The notes below the pieces were generated by a model. It saw only the letters and a program-made list of their open reading frames with translations. It was not told the DNA's origin and made no database searches. Below are positions 1 through 10,092 of a DNA stretch of 64,000 nucleotides, one piece after another. Within the stretch, counting starts at the first letter, position 1; each line of letters opens with the position of its first letter. Both the position numbers and the translations under genes were made by a program. Source of the DNA: Rhizaria sp. SCN 62-66 (lineage: Eukaryota > Rhizaria, unplaced); NCBI GenBank assembly GCA_001724265.1, contig MEDY01000079.1, positions 1 to 64,000 on the forward strand, in the 5' to 3' direction.

Positions 1-351
1 CGATGGAATACTTCGCTCGTAGTGAAATAGAAAAGTGCGCACCAGGGCGCGAAAATCGCGGAAAACACGTTTTTCCATAAACCTCTACATCAGGGGTACG
101 TAAGTTTATCAAGTGCGCGCGAAGCTTGGTTTAAGGTTTTGATTGTTTATTTTGGTGGTTATTAGGGTTATTTGATTTGTAGGTATTGATTGAAATTACT
201 TGGTAGTATTCCTGCTGTTTGTTATTCACGCGACAGCAGCCCTCGCTCTATTTATCACATTGATCCTTGTTGTTGCCGTACGTTGTTGTCATACGACAAC
301 GTTTTCGTCGTCGTTGCACTGATGCTCATCGCTCGCTTCTTTCTTCTTCAC
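1..351. other. 3' flank of the Rpn11 gene, no gene seen
   Basis: This AT-rich stretch follows the TAA of the minus-strand Rpn11 gene. I see no coding region, tRNA or clear repeat in it. It probably holds the Rpn11 3' UTR. Confidence 0.6.
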
Positions 352-1464
352 TTAGAAGACGACGGTGTCGAGCATGGAGCCGAGCGTCTGGGAGATGTTA
401 TTGGCGAACACGTCCTCAACGGCCTCCTCGAGGTGCTTCTTGGGGTCGAGCTTGCCGGCCGAGGCCACCAGCACCTGCAGCGCCGTCTTGCCCTCCTCCT
501 CGTCGAGGCGGCGCTGGTACTCGCGCACGTGGCCCAACATGCGCTCCAACGCCTTGGCGTTGGCGCGCGCGTGCTCTTCCCAGTCACGCAGCGTGAGGCC
601 GCGAGACCACGAGTGCTTGTGCAGCGCGAGCAGCATCGACTGCTCGAGCGCCGACTTGCGCGAGTCGATGTTGACCGAGTAGTAGTGCCGGTTGAGGTTG
701 TGCATCAGCGCCTGCATCGCAGGCTTGCGCAGGTGGCCCAGGTTCGACGTCGTCTGGCGCGGCGGCAGCCCCATCATCATGCTCTGCTGCGAGATGGTGC
801 GGAAGGCGTCCATGACGACCTTGCCCTTGACGGACTGAATAGGGTCCACGACCACGGCCACGGAGCGCTTGTTGAGCTGCTCGAATGACTGCTGCGTGTT
901 GACGTCGACGCCCGAAAGCCAGCAGCCGAGGCCGGGGTGCGAGTGGTACCAACCGACGACGAGCTCGCCGCGGTTCGTCTGCTTGAGCATCTCGACCATG
1001 TTGGTCTGGAACACAGGGTCGACGGCCTCGACGGACACGGCCGTGCCGGACTGCGGCATCGCGAAGACGTCGACGACCTTGACCGTGTAGTCGTCCACAA
1101 ACTCACCCAGCATCAGACCCATCACCTCCATCGGCACGCCCGCGCGGCCGTGCTTCAGCATCTGAGCGAGAGGAGCAAGAGAAAACGAGAAGAGAAGATT
1201 GATGGGCAAGTGAGTGAAATGAGACAAAAGCACAAGGAAGAGTGATAGTCAGAAATATGAATTCGTGACTGTGAGGTATATGAGGCAATCGTATATTCGA
1301 GCAAAGTGAGACAGCGGACGCGAGAGCGCGTTGTGAGGAAGCAAGCGAACCTTGATGAGAGCGAGGGAAGAGATGTGGATGGTCTCTGCAGTGTCGGGCA
1401 GGCTGACATTGGCAGGAGCACCGGCGCCCATACCACGACCCCCGAAAAGAGACTCAAGGTTCAT
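352..1464 (-). CDS. RPN11: 26S proteasome deubiquitinase subunit Rpn11/PSMD14 (JAMM metalloprotease)
   Basis: Rpn11 is the zinc metallo-deubiquitinase of the proteasome lid; it removes ubiquitin chains as substrates are translocated. Two exons, 1464..1351 and 1161..352, give 307 aa, close to the usual 310. Exon 1 ends in SSLALIK and exon 2 starts MLKHGRAG, exactly as in animal PSMD14, so the 189-nt phase-0 intron (donor GTTCGC, acceptor CTCAG) is secure. The JAMM motif is intact: Glu50 in MEVMG, then His111-x-His113, Ser121 and Asp124 in [16 protein letters not shown]. The C-terminus ends MLDTVVF as in orthologues. The ATG at 1464 suits the family's short N-terminus before the IHISSLAL segment. 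Stop is TAA. Coding sequence is near-canonical and shows no sign of decay. Confidence 0.97.
1162..1350 (-). other. Intron of RPN11
   Basis: A 189-nt GT-AG intron with donor GTTCGC and acceptor CTCAG, phase 0. The flanking protein matches PSMD14 without a gap. It is the only placed donor with T at +3, but it keeps C at +4 and G at +5. Confidence 0.93.
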
Positions 1465-1941
1465 CTACACAGGCGGCAACGCGATAAAAGAGGTGACAGC
1501 ACACGGGTACAAGAAGAAAAGGCAGAAGCAGGGCGAAAGAGTGAGATTGAATGTCATCAAAGTGGTGGGTCAACGGATCGGCTGAGTCTGCCGTCCATAC
1601 ACACCCTTCCGTAGGTCTGGGCAAAATCGCAAAGAAATGCTGAAGAGATCACGCAACAATACCCACAATGCAGCAGCACAGGCCTAAACAGACGCGAAAT
1701 ATATCACAATCAAGAAGTTATTTTGATCCTACCACAAAAGAGCAGCTGAGAGCTCGATCTGTGTGTGGACCGAGAAAAATAACTGAATTTCAGCCAGCTC
1801 TCCGGCTGCTCGTCGACCACGACTGCAACAAAGAGTAAAGCGGACCGAACGAGCGTGGTTCGGAGTCACATTGGTGGGGTTAGCGACGATAACCCGGTGT
1901 CTTAAGATCATTTTGGATCCAGAGACAACTCATTCTCTACT
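1465..1941. other. Divergent intergenic spacer between RPN11 and the PLAC8 gene
   Basis: This spacer separates two genes read away from each other, so it should hold both promoters and 5' UTRs. I recognise no specific promoter element or RNA gene. Confidence 0.5.
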
Positions 1942-3120
1942 ATGTCAAGTGTACGTTTTCTCCACAACTTGTTCGACACCATAACGAAGATGTTTTAGTT
2001 TTCTCTTGAACGACGTCGCTGATGAGAGGTCAAGGCCCTTGACTCACTTTGCCTCGTTTACGTCCAACTTTGTGATCCAATAACGCAGAGCTCCGGAAAC
2101 AAGGACGTTGAGGGCACTGCCCCGCTGCTGCCGACTTACTCCGGCCACCAGAGCGACGCGGCGCCGCCGGTTGCGCACGGCCACAACGACCCCAGCCTGC
2201 CTGTGGTCTCGGCCCCCGCCGCCGCGCCCTACTACGGCGCCCCCGCCGGCTACCAGTCTGGCCACCCCGCGCCCTACGGCTCCGCGCCCGGCTACCCGCA
2301 GCAAGGCTATGCGCCCCAGCAAGGTTACGCACCGCAGCAGGGCTACGCGCCGCAGCAGCCGCAGCAGCCGCAGCAGCAGCACCCCGGCTACCCGCAGCAG
2401 CAGTACCAGGGCAACTACGCGCCGCAGCAGCAGTCGCCGCACGGTGCGCCGCAGGTGGCGTACCCCGCGCAATACCAGTACCCCCAGCAGCAGCCGCAGC
2501 AGGGCGGCTACCCCACGCAGCAGCAGCCCCACCAGCCGCAGCAGCTGCAGCACGCGCAGCCCGTTAACGGCCACCCCCCACAGCAGTACCCCCAGCAGCC
2601 GCCGCAGCAGCAGCAGGGCGGCTACCCCGGCCAGCAGTACAACCAGCAGCACCCGCAGCAGTTTTACCCCCAGCAGCAGCAGCAGCAGCAGCAGCGCACG
2701 GTCGTGGTCAACGGCCAGGCCGTGATGGCCGGCGCGGGCTCCCCGGTTGTGGTGATCCGCAACCAGTACGTCATGCCGCCCTGGCGCGCCATCATGCTCA
2801 ACGACTTCTGCGGCTGCTTCGACGACATGGGCACCTTCTGCCTTTCGCTCTTCGTCGCGCCGTGCCTCGCGGGCCACAACCAGGAGCGTGTCGGCGACAA
2901 CTGCCTCATCGCGTGCCTCTGCTACCCTTTCTGCGCCGGCTGCCAGCGCTCCCGCGTCCAGGTCGCGCTCGGTGCTCCCGACTCGGGCTGCTGCCTTAAC
3001 TGCTGCATCCACTACCACTGCGGGCCCTGCGCGCTCACGCAGGAGGCGCGCGCCATCAACGCCTGGGTCATGGCTGGCTCGCCGCCCGCCGTGCCCCCCG
3101 CTGTCGTCGTCGCCATCTAA
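1942..3120 (+). CDS. PLAC8-domain protein with Gln/Pro/Tyr-rich N-terminus
   Basis: The C-terminal third is a PLAC8 (Cys-rich, cornifelin-like) domain: a Trp-x-x-x-Met-Leu-Asn-Asp-Phe start, several Cys pairs including [11 protein letters not shown] and CCLNCC, and the closing [11 protein letters not shown]. Family members are often membrane- or cortex-associated; here the role is unknown. About 150 residues of [11 protein letters not shown]-type repeats precede the domain and are probably disordered. The main ORF has no ATG. I join a 9-nt first exon (ATG TCA AGT, 1942..1950) to 2089..3120 through a 138-nt phase-0 intron with donor GTACGT and acceptor CGCAG, giving 346 aa that begin [18 protein letters not shown]. 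The first exon rests on the splice motif and phase only. The PLAC8 identity is much firmer. Stop is TAA. Confidence 0.85.
1951..2088 (+). other. Intron of the PLAC8 gene (predicted)
   Basis: A predicted 138-nt intron with donor GTACGT and acceptor CGCAG, phase 0. It is needed because the downstream ORF lacks any ATG before its upstream stop at 2023. A TGACTCAC stretch about 45 nt before the acceptor could hold the branch point. Confidence 0.65.
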
Positions 3121-4895
3121 GTCCGCCCTCGTCGTCTAAGTACTCGTTCCATGTGTTTGTCATTCAACCAAAGAGAGAGAGAGAGGGAAATGAGTGCATT
3201 GAAGCTTTATTGAGCGCATCTGAGCAACACGCATACTATTGTCAGCACATTTAGGCGCATATATTCAGCGTTGTATCTCAGCGCGCCGTTGCTGTTAAAC
3301 TCGCACCGCTCTCTCCGTCATCCTCTCAAATCACTTTTGAAATAACACACAGACAGGAACACATCTGAACACATTTCTCTGTTTACGCAGAGTCAGTCTT
3401 TATCCCACAACCACCCTATCACACCAACATTGCCCAGTCACAGCCACCGCTAGCAACAGTCTCAGTCATCCCTCAGTCAGTCCTCCGTCCGTGTCAATGT
3501 CAGGGTTGCGTTGTCCGCGCTCGGTGGATGCGTGCGGCGCTCGCGATCGTGCTTTATGACTCGACTGAACTGCCAGACTCGGCCCGCGTGACATCCAGAA
3601 TGCAGCAGACTGCTTCTTGTCCACTTCTAACAGCAAGCGGGCTGGAGATAGCACTGTTTTAGTGCCGGTTAGGCGGAGACTTTTTCGTTGTTGATGGGAG
3701 TTGTTGTCAGACTACCATCTGCTATATTTGTACCTTTCTTTTAGTTCCTGTATTCTTCCTTCGTTCGTTTTTTTTTTTTTCTTCTTTTTGCGTTCGTTTT
3801 CTTGCTTCTTACAGCTGTGATCACACTCTTGAGCGTCTCCTTTTGACTTACTCGCTAGTTTAAAGTACATGTATACCTACTTGTTTCTGTGTTTCCCAAT
3901 TCATATTTGAAATCTTGTTCGTATACCTGTCACAATGTCTGTTCACAAGTTGCATACACATCTATTTTCACCAGTCCGCCCTCGTCATTTATTGAGCGCG
4001 ATTTAGAGCAACGAGTCGACGCCGCGAAGCAATCTTCGAGCACTTTTTGGAGGGTAGGAGTGGGTAGGTAGTGTGCCCGACAGAATCGCCTGTATACCCT
4101 CGGCGATTTTTGCAAGGATAAATCCAGGTTGATTGTCACTGGCTGACCCGCAAGGCGCCTTATTATTGAGCGCAAACGCGGTAGCGACTCGGCAAAACGG
4201 CAAAGCAGAGGATGGTCAGGCATGTGATGTTAGTCCGAAAACGGACGGGCTTAAGAATCCCGGCCTTTTACGCGTTGTTCGACGACGGGGAACGGGTTTA
4301 AAGCTCTTTATCAGTTCTTCGAGGACCTGATAACGCTATTGCGCCTGTTATTTTGCTCTGTCAACCCGACTGTAGAGATGCATTACCTCCGAGAGAACTC
4401 ACATTCTCGAGGGTATGACTCCTCGCACACTTTGCCGAGGACATCGTGACACCAAAACTTATTCTCCGCTCTTAACAATTCGCTGAATGGACGAAATCAC
4501 TCGTGTTTTATCTGCAAACTAAGCTAAAATGCTCGTTACTTTTGCTTCTTTCATGCATACTTCTGGTTTTGTCTGGTTGTGAGGCTTGTCAGCGTCACTG
4601 CGTCTTGATCCACCTATATTTTGTCGAATAGCGCATTCATACTACAGTTAGTATTGCATTACCCCGTGTACAAACGTCTGTTTGATGTTGTGAGCGCATC
4701 ACAATAGGATTCTACCCCGTAGCGCAATGTTCGGCGCTTTGTTTTTTATCGTCTTTTTTTGATAACCGTGTTGTTACTCGTGTTACTGCCATCCACCAGC
4801 TCCCATCTCACCTTACTCGACAGCCTCTTTTTTCTTCTTTTCATACCGTAAGACTACCTAACCTCAAACACGCCGCACTAGGCAGCTTTGCTGTT
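3121..4895. other. Long intergenic region with T-rich tracts and hairpins
   Basis: About 1.8 kb between two plus-strand genes, with no convincing coding region. It starts with a short GA microsatellite (about 3172-3187) and has a T/CT-rich section around 3760-3800. The part at about 4070-4340 is more GC-rich and contains several short inverted repeats: GTCCG-AAAA-CGGAC near 4231-4245, and a longer hairpin at 4308-4333. It may be a long UTR or promoter, or may hold an unrecognised non-coding RNA. Confidence 0.4.
4308..4333. repeat. Inverted repeat (hairpin) in the intergenic spacer
   Basis: TTATCAG and CTGATAA form a 7-bp perfect outer stem. The inner TTCT/AGGA pairing, with one wobble and one bulge, closes on a tiny TCG loop. 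No T-run follows, so it does not look like a Pol III terminator. Confidence 0.5.
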
Positions 4896-7800
4896 ATGCT
4901 GAGCTCTCAAACCCCTGTGTCAGGTTCCGACGGCTCCGGCGTCGCCGCCGCGCCAAGCGCGCTGGCTTCCCTGCCACAGCCTCCCGCGCTCGACCAGTGT
5001 CAGCATCTCGCCAGCGTCAGCACTGCCTCTGTGGGCGCCGGCGACCCGTCGCCCGTGCTGTGCGGATTTTCCTCCGCGCCCGCCTCGATCGTCTCTGGCA
5101 CGTGCTCGCCGCTCGCCCCGGGCTCAACGGCCAATTCCGCCTCCGACACCACACCGACGACTGCGGTCACCGTCGCCGCCGCCGCTGCCGCCGCTGCGCA
5201 CGCCCACGCGCAGGCCCACGCGCAGGCGATGGACCGGCACTCGCTCGACGCGCTGGCCGCCGCCGCCGCCGCCAGCGCCGCCGCCGCCGCGAGCATGCCC
5301 AGTCTGTCGCAACTGCCCCAGGCGCTGCCGCAGCAGGCGCTACATGGCGCCCTGTCGCTGGAGCAGCTCATGGCCGCCGCGCAGCTTGCGCATTAGCATC
5401 AACAACAGCATCAACAACAACAGCAACAACAACAACACCAGCAGCAGCACCAGCAGCATCAGCAGCACCAGCAGCATCAGCAGCTGCAGCTGCAGCAGTT
5501 CCCCCAGAACCAGCAGCACTTCTCACTGGCCGCACAGGAGCTCGCGGCCGCCGCGTCCCTGGCCGCCGGCAGCAACGGCTTCGGCCAGTCCTACGGCCCG
5601 TTCTCGCACGCCGCCCAGTCCGCCACCGCCGCAGTGCAGCAAGCGCAGGCCGCTGCAGTGCAACAAGCAGCGGCGCAGCAGGCCGCGGCGGTGCAGGCGG
5701 CGCAGTGGCACAGCTCGCGCTCGCGCAGTCGGGCTTCGCCACCGCTGCCGCAGGCTCCGGCGCGGGCACCTGTCCCACCACGGGCTCCGGCCTGGGCATG
5801 GGCTCTGCCATGGGCTCGGGTATGAGTAGCGGCATGGGCTCTGGGTTGGGCGTGAATTCGGGCTTCGACACGCAGACGTTTGCCGCCCAGCAGCACTTCG
5901 CGGCCACCCTCGCGGCCCAACAGGGCTTTGCGGCCCAGCAGCAGCAACAGCAGTATGCGCAGTCGCACGCGTTCTCGCAGCAGGCCGCGACCGCCGCAGC
6001 CATGGCTGCCGCAGCCGCGGCGGCGCTGCCTGGCGGCTCTTTCGCAGGCGCTGACTTTCCCTTTAACAACAACAACAATAACAATAACAGCAACGGCCGC
6101 AGCTCGAGCCTCGGTGACGGCGCGTTTGGCGGCTCTTTCACCGGCTCTCTCTCCGGCTCCGGCTCCGGCTCTGGCTCCGGCTCTGGCTCCGGCGCGAGCC
6201 CTGTCCCCGGCGAGCCCGAGACTGACAGCAACGCGCGCCGCCTCTTCCTGGGCCAGATCCCGCCCACCCAGGCCAAGAAGGAGCTCTTCTTCATGCTAGC
6301 TGAGTTCGGCCCCGTGGAGGAGCTGGTGCTGCTGCGCGACCGGAGCACGGGCGTGCACACGGGCGCCGCCTTTTGCACTTATCACCGCGCAGACTCGGCA
6401 CGCAGGGCCGTCGCCGCGCTGCACAACCGCGTGCGCCTGGCTGGCGCGAAGCAGAACCTCGTCGCCAAGATCTCCCCGCGCGAGCACCACGGCCACGGGC
6501 ACGGACCTGGGCACAGCAACAACCATGGGTACGGACACAACCACGGCCAGTTCGGGCAGCAGCAGCAGCAGCAGCAGCAGTTCCGCTTCAACAACCAGCG
6601 GTCTAACAGCGGCATGAAGCAGCAACAGCAGCAGTCCTTCCAGTCGGCGCAGCTGCAGCAGCAACACCAGCTGCAGCAGCAGATGCTCCAGATGCAGTTG
6701 CGGCTTGCCAGCGCTGGCGCCGGTGCCAACGCCACACGCTCCACCTCCAGCATTGGCTCTGTTCCCGGCGCTGGCGCTGGCGCCGGTGTGAACTTGGGCG
6801 CGGAGTCGGGTCTGCGCGCGTACCCCGCGGCGCACGCGCACCATCCCGTCCCCGGCGTCAGCGCCAGCGCCGGCCCCGGCCCCAACGGCTTCACAGCGCT
6901 GCCCTCTCTGAGCGCGACGGGCTCTCTCTCGCCCACTGGGAGCGCCGGCTCTGGCGCCAACCCGGGCGCGGGCGCTACGGCCCCGAACGCCACCGGCGCG
7001 GGCGCCGCGGGCGCGGGCGCCGCGGGCGGCTCGCACCCGCGCGCGCAGGGCCTGACGAAGCTCTTTGTGGGGATGCTCGATCCGCAGACGACGCCCGCGC
7101 AGCTGCACGCGCTCTTCGCGCCATTCGGCCCCGTGCTCGAGGCAATCGTGCTGCCGCCGGGCGCCAAGCATCGCACTTCGGGCTTCGTCAAGATGCCACT
7201 CGCCGCCGCGCGTCTCGCCATCGCCGCCCTCAACAACGCGCCCGCGCCCGGCAACGGCGCCGGCACTGTCGTGACGGGGCCGGGCGGGCTCGACGGCGGC
7301 GCGGGCGACGGGCCCGCCGCGGCGGCCGCGGGCCGCAGGCTCACAGTGCACGAGTCCTGGGACTCGGTCACCAACATGCAGCTGTGCAACAGCAAGAACA
7401 TCGAGCGCCGCTTTGCCGCGCGCGGCAACGACGCGCTACGCAGCGCTTCGCCGCTGGACGCCATCGAAACCAGCAACGGCAACAACCATGCGAACGCTGG
7501 CGTCGGCGTTGGTGAGAGTTCGGGCGATGACTTGTGGCCTCAGTCGACCTCCCCCTTCAGCTACTCCCAGCAGGGCCAGCAGGGCCACAGCCAGGGCCAG
7601 CGGTCGCTGAGCCCGAACCACCTGCAAGGCGTTGCGCGCGCGCGCTCGCACGCGGGCAGCCGCGGCGCGTCGTCCTCGCCGTTGGGCTACGCGATGCACG
7701 CCGGCGACGGAGGCACGTCAGCCGCCGCCGCAGCCGCCGCCGCTGCTGTCGCTTCCGACGTGTTCATGGCCAAGCAACAACAGCAGCAGCAACAGCAGCA

Positions 7801-8137
7801 GATGCTGCAGCAACAGTATTTCTACGCTCTCGCGGCTGCCGCCGCGGCCGGCAACAACCCCGATGGCAACCAGCAACAGCAGCAGCAGCCCGGCGGCTCT
7901 GACCAGGTCGACGGCAGCGCGCTCGCGGACGCGTTGCGCGCGATGTCGCTCATGGGCGGCAACGCGCCGCAGCAGCTGTCTCAGCAGCAGCAACAGCAGC
8001 AGGCTCAGGCGCAACAGCCGCAGAGCCAGCAGGGGCTGCAGTCGCAGATATTCTTCGGCGGCAACAACAACAATAGCAACAACAACAACACCACCAACAC
8101 CGGCGTGTGTGGCAACGGCAGCGGTGCGGCACCCTAA
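4896..8137 (+). CDS. CELF/Bruno-like RNA-binding protein, two RRMs, with in-frame TAG and a frameshift
   Basis: CELF proteins bind GU-rich RNA and control splicing, translation and decay. RRM1 (about 6235-6485) has LFLGQIPPTQ, LLRDRS and ALHN, all CELF-like. RRM2 (about 7051-7260) opens with the family hallmark KLFVGML. The usual third C-terminal RRM is not seen; low-complexity Gln, Asn, Ala and Gly tracts fill the rest. The gene is not one clean ORF. Reading from ATG 4896, a TAG at 5394-5396 interrupts a His/Gln run (CAT TAG CAT CAA CAA), and the same frame continues as good Gln/His/Ala-rich protein to about 5700. Sense then moves to another frame (VAQLALAQSGFA) until the TAA at 8135-8137. 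The total is about 1,080 codons. The TAG could be a sense codon or read through; the shift near 5700 could be an indel or assembly error. Family assignment is firm, gene integrity is uncertain. Confidence 0.8.
5394..5396 (+). other. In-frame TAG inside a CAN-repeat Gln/His tract
   Basis: Codons on both sides are CAT and CAA/CAG repeats, and the same reading frame stays protein-like for about 100 codons afterwards. A single C-to-T change of CAG, or a sense UAG codon, would explain it. No phase-compatible splice donor lies close upstream. Confidence 0.75.
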
Positions 8138-9521
8138 GAACCGGGCGCGGCTAGTTTCTTCATGACGCTGGGCTAATTAGTTTGAGTGTAAGCCTGGGTT
8201 ACGTTTCGCGATGCGCCCGCCAATTAATAATTGGGCCGTGTGTGTGTGCAATGCTGTGAGCTCGCTGTGAGCCGGCGCTGCTGAGAAACGTAGGACGCCT
8301 TTGTGATTGATAATGATCCTGTGACTTTCTGCTTTTGAAGCTGGTTTTACTTCTCGCTAAACCTCCTCGTTGTGGGTCTTGTCTTTTTTCATCACTACGC
8401 ATGTTAGTCTCATGGTCGACTCTAACATTCTCCTTCTTTTTTGACATCCTGATCAACGCAACAACAACTTTGCCACTGTCGAAAGACTCACATACTAGTA
8501 GATTTGACTGCACCAACAAACTACAGACAAAATTGTCTCATTTAACGACCAAACCGTAATGACGATATGGCCCTAAAATTGCCCTTTCACGGCTCATTCT
8601 TTTCCCCCTTGCACAATGCGGTTTCTGTTTCTGCGAACCAGACGCGAGGTTTCTTCAAAATCTGGCTTCATTGTGGGTTATTGTCGTGAACATTTGTTTG
8701 TTTGTTGCATTCATCTGTATTTAATGTGGACTTCGATTTATTTATTCTCAAGTTTTGATTTCTTTCAACAAACTTATCAGCTTTATTTGCTAAAGTCGTT
8801 TCTTATTTTTTTTTCGTGACGTGTTAGTCTGTACGCGAGGTTCCTTACCCGCGAATGTGTCTTTCGTCTGTCCAGTGCTTTTTTTTTCAGTTCTCAATTT
8901 ATCTGTGCATTGTCTCGCTGTCTCCCATCCGTTATCATGCCATCTATGTCGACATGTCGTCAGTTTAGTTTACCCAGTGTTGAGCTACAGCTCACTCGCG
9001 CGCCACATGCCTTGTATCACACAGGCTCTCTCCACTTGATGGCACTCCTAGGACTGTCGTGGACCCCTGTTGTGTTGCTTTGCTCCTGCGTGCAGATACC
9101 TTTCAAGTGGTGGTTGAATTGAATATGTCAGACGTGTGGTCTTCATCGTGAAACGCACTCGGACCTCGGAACTTCGTTGTACTTAGTGTTGGAAATTTAT
9201 GTCCCTAATGCTTATTCTTTTCCCCAATGACTTTATTGGTCTGTTTTTCGAGTATCTTTTCAGTCGCAAAACCAGCGATTCTGTACAATCTTCACTATTT
9301 TGTCTATTATTTTCACCATTTCTCCTATTTTGTCATGTGTTTCTGCAGCTATGTGTCTCTTCCGCAGATGTGTGTAAAATGTGAGCTTCATATATTTGTT
9401 GTGGAGGAAAAGCGTGATATTAGCCTTACTATTTAAGTTCCACAATATCATACATTACAATTTTAATCGCAGAACGCTATGTTTTAAGACGATATCATCA
9501 TAACGTGTGCCAGTTTGGACC

Positions 9522-9749
9522 TTCGGCACTCTAGCATGGTCTGTCCCGTTTGTTCGGTGACACTCCCGACCGACGATCGATTGCTGACGGCTTGGGCTGC
9601 CTTCGTTTGATGAGCTTTAAGACAACTGTATCACCCCCTACAGGGGTGTAATTTGTCTATGTTTTTATTTACTGACAATTGTACATAATGTTGCACAACT
9701 ACGCTATTTGACGATCCAATTCCGGCACTTGAGCTTGTTCTTTCCCGTA
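9522..9749. repeat. Pair of imperfect direct repeats about 200 nt apart
   Basis: Copy 1 at 9522-9549 and copy 2 at 9721-9749 share GGCACT, AGC, TCT and TCCCGT in the same order and spacing, with roughly 80% identity by eye. They lie 350-570 nt upstream of the start codon at 10093. Confidence 0.45.
9632..9648. repeat. Short hairpin CACCCC/GGGGTG
   Basis: A perfect 6-bp GC-rich stem with a 5-nt loop, between the two imperfect direct repeats. Confidence 0.5.
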
Positions 9750-10092
9750 CACTCCAGACCTTCCATTCCCCCTTCTCCACGCGGATTCTGATGCCCACAA
9801 GGAGGCGAGAGGGGAACAGAGTAGGACAATAACCACCCCATCTTACCTTAATGCACCAGAATAACCGTAAAACGAACCTTTACTTTCCTTACCCAGTTTC
9901 TACCTCTGGATATCTTAGCTTAATAGGTCGCCACCCTCCTTCCCTTTGGAGACACGCGGTTCACTTTATCGCATCGACTGCCCACCCTTGACCCCAGGCA
10001 GTTGATATTCGACAAGGGCGCACGTGCGCTAAGCATTCCCCCGCTCTTTCTTTCTTCCCCTCCTCCACTTGCCCCCACGCGCCGCGGGCGCG

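Larger units (their letters stand above)
8138..10092. other. Long intergenic region upstream of the giant phosphatase-like gene
   Basis: About 1.95 kb, T-rich, with no supported coding region or RNA gene. It contains an imperfect direct repeat of about 28 nt (9522-9549 and 9721-9749) and a short hairpin at 9632-9648. It should include the 3' UTR of the CELF-like gene and the promoter of the next gene. Confidence 0.45.

Noticed and set aside
2018-2046. CTGATGA followed by a 6-bp stem, suggestive of a hammerhead ribozyme
   Set aside because: The GAAA after stem II is absent and the segment sits inside the predicted PLAC8 intron, where it fits a branch-point region.
4997-5690. Upstream extension of the RRM frame (about 230 Arg-rich codons)
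   Set aside because: It has no proper start and reads as an off-frame translation of the Ala/Gln-rich frame that begins at ATG 4896.
5691-5713. 23-nt intron that would repair the CELF-like frame
   Set aside because: Every other placed intron is 131-282 nt and the donor GTGCAG does not fit the local consensus; an indel is simpler.
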